Source: Halieaceae bacterium (lineage in GTDB: Bacteria; Pseudomonadota; Gammaproteobacteria; Pseudomonadales; Halieaceae). Taken from it: DNA of 64,000 nucleotides. Made by a program: the position numbers and the translations under genes. Below are positions 19,230 through 28,835 of this stretch, piece by piece. Location of the stretch: contig CACMGJ010000009.1 in assembly GCA_902613175.1 (NCBI GenBank), positions 1-64,000 of the forward strand, written 5' to 3'. A model generated the notes under the pieces. That model saw only the letters and a list, made by a program, of their open reading frames with translations, was not told where the DNA came from and searched no databases. Position 1 is the stretch's first letter. Each line of letters opens with the position of its first letter.

Positions 19230-21989
19230 ATGGATAAGACATTTTCTCCGGCTGACATAGAAACGCGCTGGTACGAAGAATGGGAAGCAAAAAATTACTT
19301 CGCCCCGGGTGCCGGTGAACAGTGTTACTGTATTCCTATCCCGCCACCGAACGTCACCGGCACCCTGCACATGGGGCACGGATTTCAGCAAGCGATCATG
19401 GACGCACTCATTCGTTACAATCGAATGAAAGGCCGCAGCACACTTTGGCAGGTCGGAACAGACCATGCAGGAATTGCAACGCAAATGCTGGTGGAACGTC
19501 AGCTCGAAGCGAAAGGCGTCAGCCGTCATGATCTGGGGCGTGATCAATTCATTGACAAAGTGTGGGAGTGGAAAGAGGAGTCTGGCGGTTCAATTACGCA
19601 ACAGCTGCGGCGCCTGGGCGCCTCAGTCGATTGGTCCCGCGAGCGTTTTACGATGGACCAGGAGTTGTCTGAGGCCGTAAAGGAAGTCTTCGTTCGCCTC
19701 TATGACGAAGGCCTGATTTACCGAGGTCAGCGCCTCGTTAACTGGGATCCGAAGCTTCACACTGCCATCTCGGATCTTGAGGTCGTGCAAGAGGAAGAAG
19801 CTGGGAGCTTGTGGCATTTGTGTTATCCCATTGCCGGTAGCGAGGAGACCGTAACAGTCGCAACGACCCGACCCGAAACGATGTTGGGTGATACGGCTGT
19901 TGCGGTAAATCCCGCAGATGAGCGCTACGCACACCTGATTGGAAAGACGATCCTCCTTCCTCTGACAAATCGCGAGATACCTATCATCGCCGATCACTAC
20001 GTTGATGCAGAGTTCGGATCCGGCTGCGTGAAAATTACGCCAGCCCATGACTTTAATGACTACGCTATGGGCGAGCGCCATCAGCTTCCCGTGATCAACA
20101 TCCTAACGGCGGATGCACATTTAAATGATGACGTGCCGGAACCCTTCAAGGGCATGGACCGCTATGAAGGCCGTCAGGCCGTGGTCGAGGCAATGGACGC
20201 ACTTGGGCTGCTAGAGAAAGTCGAAGACCACCGCCTGAAGGTGCCGCGGGGCGATCGCTCGGGTGTAGTGATTGAGCCGTGGTTAACGCTTCAATGGTAT
20301 GTCGACGCGAAAAAACTCGCGGGGCCCGCAATTGAAGCTGTAGAAAGCGGGGCCATCGAATTCGTGCCGAAGCAGTGGGAAAACACCTATTTCGCGTGGA
20401 TGCGCGACATTCAGGACTGGTGTATCAGCCGGCAGCTCTGGTGGGGACACCGAATACCCGCATGGTACGACACAGAGGGCAACGTCTATGTGGGCAAGGA
20501 CGAAGCGGCAATCCGGTCGAAACACGGCCTTCCAGATCACCTTGCACTGACTCAAGACGACGACGTTCTTGATACCTGGTTCTCGTCTGCACTCTGGACC
20601 TTTTCAACCTTAGGATGGCCCGAGGAAACGGAAGAGCTGGCTAAGTTTCATCCCGCCTCAGTCCTGGTAACAGGCTTCGACATCATCTTTTTCTGGGTCG
20701 CACGCATGATCATGATGTCTCTTCACTTGAAGCGCGAGGTACCGTTCAAACAGGTATATGTTCATGGACTGGTGAGAGATGGGGAAGGACGAAAAATGTC
20801 CAAATCCAAGGGCAATGTGCTCGATCCAATCGATCTCATTGATGGGATAGACCTGGAAACGCTGGTCAACAAACGAACGTCCAGCATGATGCAACCTCAG
20901 CAGGCGGCCAAGATTGAAAAGGCAACGCGAAAGCAATTTCCCGATGGCATCCCTGGATACGGTACTGATGCACTCCGCTATACGTTTTATTCACTAGCAT
21001 CGACAGGCCGCGACATTAAGTTTGACTTAGGTCGAATGGAAGGATTCAGAAACTTCTGCAACAAGCTGTGGAATGCTGCTCGCTACGTATTGATAAACAC
21101 TGAGGGCTTTGACTCGGCAGCTCCCAGTCAGCGTAGCGAAGCTGATACATGGATATTGAGTCGCTTGCAAACAACGATGACAGAGACCGCTAGCAGTATT
21201 GAGCAATATCGATTCGATCACGCAGCTCAAACGCTCTACGACTTCGTATGGAACGAATATTGTGATTGGTATTTGGAGCTATCCAAACCCGTTTTATGGG
21301 ACGACACGTCACCGAATGAAGTAAGGCAAGGCACCCTGCGAACACTTTTGGAGGTACTCGAGACGATCCTGCGGCTGATGCACCCGTTGATGCCGTTTAT
21401 TACCGAAGAGATTTGGCAAAATGTGGCGCCCAGACTCGATATTAGCGGCAATACGATCATGCTCGCACAGTGGCCGAAGGCCGACCATAGACTGATTAAC
21501 GATGAAGCTGAAGCTGAGATGGAGTGGCTCAAGTCCGTCATTGTGGCTGTCCGAACCATCCGCAGTGAGTCGAATATCCCACCCGGAGACGAATTAGCGC
21601 TAATTCTAGGCAACACGATTGCGGCAGACAGTGCCCGTGTAGCCCGACACACGCAAGCGCTGGCAAAACTTGCCAAAGTGGCAAGCATTACGATTGCGAA
21701 ATCTGGCGAGGAGCAACCTCCCACGCTGAGTGCGCTAGCGGGAACCATCGAGGTGATGGTACCGATGGCCGGTGTGATTGATGTCGATAAAGAGTTAGCG
21801 CGGCTCGCTAAAGAGCTTGCTCGGCTAACATCAGAGCGAGGTCGACTTGCCGGCAAGCTAGCCAATGACAATTTTGTCGCGCGTGCTCCCGCCGATGTCG
21901 TGGATAAGGAAAGAGCAAAACTGGCCGATATTAAGACCTCGATTTCGTCAGTCACGGCCCAAAAAAGCAAGATGGAGGAGTTGCGTTAA
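19230..21989 (+). CDS. valS: Valyl-tRNA synthetase
   Basis: 919 aa; [28 protein letters not shown]-terminal coiled coil. Confidence 0.98.
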   Translation: MDKTFSPADIETRWYEEWEAKNYFAPGAGEQCYCIPIPPPNVTGTLHMGHGFQQAIMDALIRYNRMKGRSTLWQVGTDHAGIATQMLVERQLEAKGVSRHDLGRDQFIDKVWEWKEESGGSITQQLRRLGASVDWSRERFTMDQELSEAVKEVFVRLYDEGLIYRGQRLVNWDPKLHTAISDLEVVQEEEAGSLWHLCYPIAGSEETVTVATTRPETMLGDTAVAVNPADERYAHLIGKTILLPLTNREIPIIADHYVDAEFGSGCVKITPAHDFNDYAMGERHQLPVINILTADAHLNDDVPEPFKGMDRYEGRQAVVEAMDALGLLEKVEDHRLKVPRGDRSGVVIEPWLTLQWYVDAKKLAGPAIEAVESGAIEFVPKQWENTYFAWMRDIQDWCISRQLWWGHRIPAWYDTEGNVYVGKDEAAIRSKHGLPDHLALTQDDDVLDTWFSSALWTFSTLGWPEETEELAKFHPASVLVTGFDIIFFWVARMIMMSLHLKREVPFKQVYVHGLVRDGEGRKMSKSKGNVLDPIDLIDGIDLETLVNKRTSSMMQPQQAAKIEKATRKQFPDGIPGYGTDALRYTFYSLASTGRDIKFDLGRMEGFRNFCNKLWNAARYVLINTEGFDSAAPSQRSEADTWILSRLQTTMTETASSIEQYRFDHAAQTLYDFVWNEYCDWYLELSKPVLWDDTSPNEVRQGTLRTLLEVLETILRLMHPLMPFITEEIWQNVAPRLDISGNTIMLAQWPKADHRLINDEAEAEMEWLKSVIVAVRTIRSESNIPPGDELALILGNTIAADSARVARHTQALAKLAKVASITIAKSGEEQPPTLSALAGTIEVMVPMAGVIDVDKELARLAKELARLTSERGRLAGKLANDNFVARAPADVVDKERAKLADIKTSISSVTAQKSKMEELR

Positions 21990-22044
21990 CGCTCAACCAC
22001 TGTTATAGCTACGTAAATGATAATAATGAAAAGCGGAGCAAAAG

Positions 22045-22260
22045 ATGGCAGAGCGCTGCGTCGGCACCGTAAAGTGGTTCAACAATGCTAAGGGGTTTGG
22101 CTTCATTACGATGCCAGATCGCTCTGAGGATGTATTTGTTCACTTTCGTGCCATTGAAGGAGACGGCTTCAAAAGTCTGGCTGAAGGCGAAGAAGTCGAG
22201 TTCGAGTTGACGGAAGGACCCAAGGGTTTACAAGCCGAGTCCGTTAAAAAAACGGGTTAA
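22045..22260 (+). CDS. Cold-shock domain protein
   Basis: 71 aa; [21 protein letters not shown]. Confidence 0.95.
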   Translation: MAERCVGTVKWFNNAKGFGFITMPDRSEDVFVHFRAIEGDGFKSLAEGEEVEFELTEGPKGLQAESVKKTG

Positions 22261-22302
22261 AATCGAGCACCCACGCCAAATGCTCGACTGATAGGCGAGC
22301 TC

Positions 22303-22920
22303 ATGGCCACCCACTACCCTTCATTAAAAACAATTGCGGGCTTACAGGTTCCCTACGCACGGCATCCTCGTGTCCGAGCGATCAAGCACCAGGGACATCA
22401 CCCGAGTATCCATGGGACCAAGTTGTGGAACTCCAGTGGGGTTCTCATTGATTACATTGCTTCGACCACTGAAACTGCTCCTCAATCCGTGATTGATGCG
22501 GGTTGTGGCTGGGGCCTCGCTGGTATCTGGTGCGCCAAAACCTTTGGGTCGGCGGTCGCCTCGGTTGATGCCGATGCCTCTGTCATGCCCTACCTTGAAC
22601 TAATTGCCGAGCTAAATGAGGTCGAGGTAACGGCCGTTGTCGCGCGATTTGAGCAGCTAGACACCCCTTTGTTGGGTGCCGCCGACTGGTTGATTGCCGC
22701 TGATGTTTGCTTCTGGGAAGAACTAGTCGACCCGGTCACCACTATGATTGAACGCGCCATAGAGAGTGGAACCAAACGCATCATGATATCGGACCCCCGA
22801 CGCGAGCCGTTCTTTACTGTGGCCGATACAATCTTATCGGAATATGGAGGGGAACTTGTGGAATGGCGCGTAGGAACTAGCAGGCATTCTGGCGTCATCC
22901 TAGTAATCGAAAACGCCTAG
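22303..22920 (+). CDS. Class I SAM-dependent methyltransferase
   Basis: 205 aa; VIDAGCGWGLAGIWCAK motif I, LIAADVCFWEELV. Confidence 0.8.
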   Translation: MATHYPSLKTIAGLQVPYARHPRVRAIKHQGHHPSIHGTKLWNSSGVLIDYIASTTETAPQSVIDAGCGWGLAGIWCAKTFGSAVASVDADASVMPYLELIAELNEVEVTAVVARFEQLDTPLLGAADWLIAADVCFWEELVDPVTTMIERAIESGTKRIMISDPRREPFFTVADTILSEYGGELVEWRVGTSRHSGVILVIENA

Positions 22921-24140
22921 CGAGAGCGCGTCTCTCGATAGGTTTTAGTGACTGTCACCTTAATGCGCTCGGCAGAATCATCGAGCGCCGGTCTGAACCG
23001 CAATTCGCGTAGACCCTTTTTAATTTTAATCGCGTCTCGAGCACCGTTCGTACTAGAGATTTCGCTAATTTCTCGTACCCTTCCGCGCGTCGTGACCTCA
23101 AACGAGAATGTCGCTTGAGCGACCTCGCTCGCAAGAATTGGGGACGCGGTAGTTAACCCGTGGGGTAATTCCAGTGGCTCCGCAAATAGTTCAGGCGTTT
23201 TCTCTGCCAAGCGCTCATAGGTGCTGACGGCATCACCGCTTTTACCGTGAAACCAACGCCAATCTGCCAGGGCCAACTCGAGATCATCATTGTCTGAATC
23301 CAGTTCTATCGCCTCTTTCATCATCCGCACCCCAGTAAGAAAAGCGCCCCACTCTATGTTCGCAAGCTGCTCGTCAGTCACTGAACGTTCCTCCAAAATC
23401 CGAGGCTTATACAGTGGCAGTGCCTGGCGGTCATCGACATAAGGCTCAACCGCAAATGAAATCAGATACAGAAGCTGCAGGCGTCGCTTCACCAATGCTG
23501 AACACGCCGTTACATCAACCATCTCACCTCGGCAGGCTCTGTGGACGACATCTTCAAGGTGTTCAGCGAACTTCAAGACTTCACGCTCGATTGCGTACCA
23601 CTGAGCGACAGCAAGTACCGACAGCTCATGATCGTAGTACTCCAGCGCATACTTCAGGCGTCGATCTGTCCAAGACTCAGCGCCTAAACCCGTTATGCGA
23701 TATCGATATGATAACTGCTGCGAGAGGCCCTCGCTGTCGCCGAGACGGCGAAGAACGGTTATCCAATCGTTGAGCGTGTCTATTTGAGAGTCCGTTGTCA
23801 AACCAGAATTCAGCCGCAGATTGTGGAGACCCTGTTGAAACAGGTTGGCTGCTGACTCTGATTGACCTAACCGCATCGCCTCGTGTGCGAGTGACAACCA
23901 GCGTTCCGCGAGCGCAGGGTGATAAGCCCCCAGATCCCTTTGTGATGCAAGCACGTCTCGCACGCGCCGTTCGTGATCGATTAGCGCTCGTGAATCGACT
24001 ACGACATCTTCATTGAGAATTTGTCCCTCAATGGGCAACACAAACATGCCGACCGGTTGAGGCACCAATACCGCTTGAACCCCTGCAGAAAAGCAGAAGC
24101 TGAGAATCGTGAACACGGTAAGAAGCCTGAGTTTGCGCAT
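22917..24140 (-). CDS. Exported TPR-like protein with TonB C-terminal-like domain
   Basis: Start at ATG 24140 gives signal peptide MRKLRLLTVFTILSFCFSAGVQA; repeat-rich middle; C-terminus FSFEVTTRGRVREISEISSTNGARDAIKIKKGLRELRFRPAL resembles energy-transducer C-terminal domains. Confidence 0.65.
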   Translation of the reverse strand: MRKLRLLTVFTILSFCFSAGVQAVLVPQPVGMFVLPIEGQILNEDVVVDSRALIDHERRVRDVLASQRDLGAYHPALAERWLSLAHEAMRLGQSESAANLFQQGLHNLRLNSGLTTDSQIDTLNDWITVLRRLGDSEGLSQQLSYRYRITGLGAESWTDRRLKYALEYYDHELSVLAVAQWYAIEREVLKFAEHLEDVVHRACRGEMVDVTACSALVKRRLQLLYLISFAVEPYVDDRQALPLYKPRILEERSVTDEQLANIEWGAFLTGVRMMKEAIELDSDNDDLELALADWRWFHGKSGDAVSTYERLAEKTPELFAEPLELPHGLTTASPILASEVAQATFSFEVTTRGRVREISEISSTNGARDAIKIKKGLRELRFRPALDDSAERIKVTVTKTYRETRSR

Positions 24141-24178
24141 TACCACAATATAACGCAAAACATGGTAGGCAAAAAAAA

Positions 24179-24237
24179 GCCCGCACGTGTGCGGGCAAAA
24201 AACATCCTGAGCGAATCGCATAACTAAATGCGACGCT
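24179..24237 (-). promoter_or_regulatory. Tandem hairpins; the second is followed by U8 on the minus strand
   Basis: Minus strand: TCGCAT-N6-ATGCGA (24216-24233, extendable by AGCG/CGCT), then GCCCGCAC-AC-GTGCGGGC (24179-24196) followed immediately by TTTTTTTT, 38 nt upstream of the 24140 start. Confidence 0.6.
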
Positions 24238-24305
24238 TTTGAAGTATAAAAATAGTGCAAATTAATTCAAATTTATTATTATTATGAAATGCATTCCTTG
24301 AGGTT

Positions 24306-25253
24306 ATGATTATGGACGTTAGCAAGCTTGCAAAAGCCGATCTGAACCTACTTGTTGCGCTGCATGTACTCATCGAAGAACGCAGTGTGTCAAAGGCCGC
24401 AAGCCGACTGCACGTCACACAGCCTGCCATGTCCAAGACCTTGAATCGGCTACGAGAGACATTCGACGACCCACTCTTTGCGCGAAGCAAACGTGGTATC
24501 CAGCCAACACCACGTGCGGAGGCGCTTGCGAACGAATTGATTCACGTACTTTCAGACATCGAGGGCTTGCTCGATGCGGGTGAATTCAGCCCACAGGCCT
24601 TTAGAGGCGAGATTGTCATTGCGATTTCCGAGTATGTAGGTTTCACACTACTCCCCTCCCTTACCGCCAGGCTCGAGACGCGTGCACCTAAATTAAAATT
24701 AAGAACTATCACCCGCGCGGAGCAGCAACTCGACCTTCTGGCCGACGGCCGCTTGGACTTTGCTATTCAGCTAAGCCGAAACAGCTACCCATCAGAATTC
24801 AGACACCATGAGCTCGCAAGTTCTCCGCTGGCGGTGTTCGTGCGCCGAGATCATCCCCTCACCCAACAACCCACAACCGAGGAAAACTTGCGACTCTTCC
24901 CACAGATTAACCTGTATATCGCTGACAGAGCCGAGATCGATGATGTGGATCTACCGCCATCAGAGGTGCTCGGCGGTGCAAAAGGTACAGTAGAGACCTC
25001 TCACCTGCTCACTGCATTTGAAATCCTGCGAAACACGAATTACACCTTGGTCTGCCCCGCTTACATGGCCAGAAATGACGGTGCAACGCGCGACCTGGTG
25101 ACATTGCCTATCCCAGAACAATATGCTCGGACAATTGAGTACTCGCTTGTAGCGCACGACCGAACAGCGCGGTCGCCTATTCATCAGTGGTTCTGGAATG
25201 AAGTCATAGACGCGGTGCGGGCATTGCGTGTCCGGACCGTGCACAGAGGTTAA
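24306..25253 (+). CDS. LysR-family transcriptional regulator
   Basis: 315 aa; LNLLVALHVLIEERSVSKAASRLHVTQPAMSKTLNRLRE HTH. Confidence 0.93.
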   Translation: MIMDVSKLAKADLNLLVALHVLIEERSVSKAASRLHVTQPAMSKTLNRLRETFDDPLFARSKRGIQPTPRAEALANELIHVLSDIEGLLDAGEFSPQAFRGEIVIAISEYVGFTLLPSLTARLETRAPKLKLRTITRAEQQLDLLADGRLDFAIQLSRNSYPSEFRHHELASSPLAVFVRRDHPLTQQPTTEENLRLFPQINLYIADRAEIDDVDLPPSEVLGGAKGTVETSHLLTAFEILRNTNYTLVCPAYMARNDGATRDLVTLPIPEQYARTIEYSLVAHDRTARSPIHQWFWNEVIDAVRALRVRTVHRG

Positions 25254-25320
25254 GGTCAAAGCAGCAATCTTTTTCACGTTACCTGTGCCATAATCCGCGC
25301 CGTTTTTCGTGGAGTCAGAT

Positions 25321-26136
25321 ATGAGCAAGAAAGCTCGGCCACCGATCCCGCAGCTGAACGGCAGAATTATCGAGACGCATTGCCATCTCGACTACCTGTC
25401 TGGGGCAGAACTCGAGTCTACGATGAGCAAGTCACGAGCTGTCGGCGTTGATCGTGTCATTACCATCGCGGTGTCGCGCGATAATCAGCAGGTCGTACAG
25501 GAAATTGCCTCGCAGTTCGACGATGTGTGGTGTACTCAAGGCCTTCATCCCCATGAGGCCGAAACCTGGGACGCCGAATTTAACGATGAACTAAGGCAGC
25601 GTGCGCGCGATAAGAAAGTCGTAGCGATAGGCGAAATTGGCCTCGATTACTACTACGAGCATTCAGATCCGAAGACACAAATCGCCGCTTTTGAAGGACA
25701 GCTTGATGTCGCCATCGAGACTCGAAAGCCGGTGGTCATTCATACCCGAGAAGCAGAAAGCGACACCAAAGTCGTGCTGGGGAATGCTGCGAAGAATCTT
25801 AATACCAAAGGTGTGATACACAGCTTCACAAGTAGCGCAGACCTAGCCGAGTTCTGCCTCTCAGAGGGCTTCTACCTTGGGTTTAATGGCATTGCCACAT
25901 TTAAAAATGCTGACAACGTTCGTGAGGTCATTCGCAAGACACCGATGGATCGTATACTGCTTGAAACCGACGCACCGTATCTGACGCCAGTACCCTACCG
26001 CGGCGTGCCAAACGCGCCTTTTTATCTCCCTTTTATCGCTGAAACCATTGCGGATCTCAAAGGGGTTTCAACCGACGAACTACTCGCGACTGTTCACAAG
26101 AACAGTCTAGATTGCTTCTTTCCCGATCAGTCATGA
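25321..26136 (+). CDS. TatD-family hydrolase
   Basis: ETHCHLDYL, GEIGLDYYYEHSD, LLETDAPYLTP. Confidence 0.93.
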   Translation: MSKKARPPIPQLNGRIIETHCHLDYLSGAELESTMSKSRAVGVDRVITIAVSRDNQQVVQEIASQFDDVWCTQGLHPHEAETWDAEFNDELRQRARDKKVVAIGEIGLDYYYEHSDPKTQIAAFEGQLDVAIETRKPVVIHTREAESDTKVVLGNAAKNLNTKGVIHSFTSSADLAEFCLSEGFYLGFNGIATFKNADNVREVIRKTPMDRILLETDAPYLTPVPYRGVPNAPFYLPFIAETIADLKGVSTDELLATVHKNSLDCFFPDQS

Positions 26137-28832
26137 GTTTTGCTATTGGGCAGCGCTGGATCAGTCACGCTGATCTAGAACTTGGGCTTGGCATATGCGT
26201 TGAGGCCGACAGCAGAAGAGTCACTTTGCTGTACCCGTCAGCTGAGGAAGAGCGCACGTATGCAACGGATAGAGCGCCCCTCACTCGTTACGAGTTAAAG
26301 ATCGGTGATCGCCTAGTGCATATCAATGGTCGCGTATTGGAAGTCACTGAGGTTGATGAGGTCGCTGGAACACTGAGCTACGAGACAATCGAGCGCGAGT
26401 CGGGCGAGACCTTTACAGTACATGAGCAATTCATCGCCCCTGAGGTATCGGTTAATACACCACAGGACCGATTGCTGAATAACCAGTTAGACAAGGTCGG
26501 TGACTTCAACCTACGATATCAAACGCTTTCGGAGCGAGCCCGTTTACTCTCAAGCAATAGCAGTGGACTCATCGGTGCGAGAACGTCCCTCCTTTCTCAC
26601 CAACTTTACGTTGCTAGTGAGGTGGGTAATCGATTTGCACCGCGCGTCCTATTAGCCGACGAAGTAGGCCTGGGCAAAACCATTGAAGCGGGCCTGATTC
26701 TCACACAGCAGATTTTGAGAGGTAGGGTGCAACGCTGTTTGATCGCAGTTCCCGATCCATTGCTGCATCAGTGGCTTGTTGAAATGCTGAGAAGGTTCAA
26801 CCTGCAGTTCGCTATTTACGACGAGGCAAGACTCGACGCTGAGGCAGAGGAGTTCGACTTCGAAAATGACCAGCTGGTCCTAATCCCGTGGTCGTTTATT
26901 CAGAAGAATGAGAGCGTGACCGAGCAGCTATTGGCTTCGGAGTGGGATTTTCTCATTGTTGATGAGGCGCATCATCTGAACTTGGGTGACGACGCCAAAA
27001 CTTCTGCCGATAGAGCATTGACGGAATTGGCAGCGTCGGCTCGCGGCTTGCTACTACTGACAGCGACACCTGGGCAATCTGGAATCGATAGCCATTTTTC
27101 TCGACTGAAATTACTCGATTCAGATCGATTTAACAGCTTTGATCAATTTATCGAAGAACAGAAGCGGTTCGAAGACACCCATACCTTGATTGAGGCACTG
27201 CGGAACGGCGAAGCCACTTCTGACCTTCCTGACGGTATCGACCCCTCATTGCCTGCAAATGAGATCGCAAAGGCGCTTGTTGACCAATACGGTACAGGGC
27301 GGGTCTTGTTTCGAAATTCTAGAAAGTCGGTGCGAGGCTTCCCTGATCGACGCCTGCATCACTACCCACTCTCCGCAGACTTCAGCACTGAACCTGGCGA
27401 TTCAGAGCGGCCAAAGTGGCTGGCTGAGCTCCTAAAGTCCCTAAAACAGGAAAAAGTACTGGTGATCTGTCGTGACAAGTCCACCGCGATGGCACTTGAA
27501 CACTACCTTCACCTTCAAGTTGGGATACGGTGCGCGTCATTTCATGAGGACCTGTCGCTGATAGAGCGAGATCGCGCCGCCGCTTACTTTGCCGATGCAG
27601 AAAGTGGTGCGCGCGCGCTGATTTGTTCCGAGATTGGCAGTGAGGGACGCAATTTCCAGTTCGCACAGCACCTCGTCTGTTATGACCTACCCTCGCATCC
27701 GGACCTCCTTGAACAGCGCATTGGTCGGCTAGATCGAATTGGTCAAATGGGTGTTGTGAATATCCATGTGCCAGTGTCGGAAGGTTCCTTAGAAGACGTG
27801 AGGTTTAGATGGTTCCATGAAGGCTTGGACGCCTTCGAAACCAGCTGCTCGATTGGCCACCTAATCTACTCAGAGTTAGAAGCAGCGCTGTTGCAATGCG
27901 AGGAGAGTGGGCGACTGTCTGACGCCTTGCTAGAACAGACAGTCGCGCTAAAGGATCAGCTGACTGCTCAAATGGATCGGGGACGAGATCGTTTACTCGA
28001 AATTACTTCCCATGACCCCGAGAAAGCCGCGCAACTGATCGCAAACATCGAGCAGAGAGAGCGAACAGACAGTTTGATGGAGTTCACTGACCATCTGTTT
28101 GACCGCCTGGGGATCCATACCGAAGCTGGCGCGGACGATACATTGATCTTGAAGCCAACTGAAAATCTCGTCACCGGCGAGCTACCCTTGCTGGAAGACG
28201 ATGGCATCACCTGTACGTTCTCGAGAGAACTTGCCCTTAGTCGGGATGATCTCCATTTCCTGACATGGGAGCACCCACTCGTTCGAGAGACTATCGATGT
28301 GCTTTACAATTCCGAATTGGGAAATGCAGCAGTCGCACTCATCAAGCAAAAGAGTATCAAGCCCGGGACTGTACTCATCGAATCACTGTTTAACGCGGAC
28401 TGCCCAGCGCCCAAGCGTCTCCAGATCGGTCGCTACCTCGATCAGCAACCCATTCGCTATCTGATAACACTCGACGGTAGAGATCTGAGTGAGGCTATTG
28501 GTTGCGAGGCATTTACACGACTGCTTAAGCCAATAAGCATCACCCAGAGCGCGGGTGTCGTTCGAGAGCTCCGCACCAAGATTTCGGCAGCGCTCACTAA
28601 TCTGGAGGGTCGCGCCGCGGAACGAGTAAGCTCATTACGCGATGCCGCAATGTCCATGATCAGTCAGGAACTCAACACTGAGGCCACTCGGCTAGAGGCG
28701 TTGGGTAGCCGCAACGGTTCGGTGCGCGATGAGGAAGTAGCGATGATCAAGCAGATTCAAAAAGACAGCCTTGAAGCCGTTACTCGAGCAGAAGCGAAAC
28801 TCCAAGGTGTGCGGGTAGTCGTTGCTACCTAA
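26133..28832 (+). CDS. rapA: RNA polymerase-associated ATPase RapA (HepA)
   Basis: 899 aa from ATG 26133; LADEVGLGKTIEAGLIL, DEAHH, SEIGSEGRNFQFAQHLVCYDLP, RIGRLDRIGQ. Confidence 0.95.
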   Translation: MSFAIGQRWISHADLELGLGICVEADSRRVTLLYPSAEEERTYATDRAPLTRYELKIGDRLVHINGRVLEVTEVDEVAGTLSYETIERESGETFTVHEQFIAPEVSVNTPQDRLLNNQLDKVGDFNLRYQTLSERARLLSSNSSGLIGARTSLLSHQLYVASEVGNRFAPRVLLADEVGLGKTIEAGLILTQQILRGRVQRCLIAVPDPLLHQWLVEMLRRFNLQFAIYDEARLDAEAEEFDFENDQLVLIPWSFIQKNESVTEQLLASEWDFLIVDEAHHLNLGDDAKTSADRALTELAASARGLLLLTATPGQSGIDSHFSRLKLLDSDRFNSFDQFIEEQKRFEDTHTLIEALRNGEATSDLPDGIDPSLPANEIAKALVDQYGTGRVLFRNSRKSVRGFPDRRLHHYPLSADFSTEPGDSERPKWLAELLKSLKQEKVLVICRDKSTAMALEHYLHLQVGIRCASFHEDLSLIERDRAAAYFADAESGARALICSEIGSEGRNFQFAQHLVCYDLPSHPDLLEQRIGRLDRIGQMGVVNIHVPVSEGSLEDVRFRWFHEGLDAFETSCSIGHLIYSELEAALLQCEESGRLSDALLEQTVALKDQLTAQMDRGRDRLLEITSHDPEKAAQLIANIEQRERTDSLMEFTDHLFDRLGIHTEAGADDTLILKPTENLVTGELPLLEDDGITCTFSRELALSRDDLHFLTWEHPLVRETIDVLYNSELGNAAVALIKQKSIKPGTVLIESLFNADCPAPKRLQIGRYLDQQPIRYLITLDGRDLSEAIGCEAFTRLLKPISITQSAGVVRELRTKISAALTNLEGRAAERVSSLRDAAMSMISQELNTEATRLEALGSRNGSVRDEEVAMIKQIQKDSLEAVTRAEAKLQGVRVVVAT

Positions 28833-28835
28833 CCG

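Noticed and set aside
21236-21970. 244-aa ORF antisense to the valS 3' end
   Set aside because: Ser/Ala-rich antisense frame over a strongly supported valS coiled coil.
22263-22287. TCGAGCA/TGCTCGA hairpin after the cold-shock gene as terminator
   Set aside because: Long loop and no U-tract; too weak to call.
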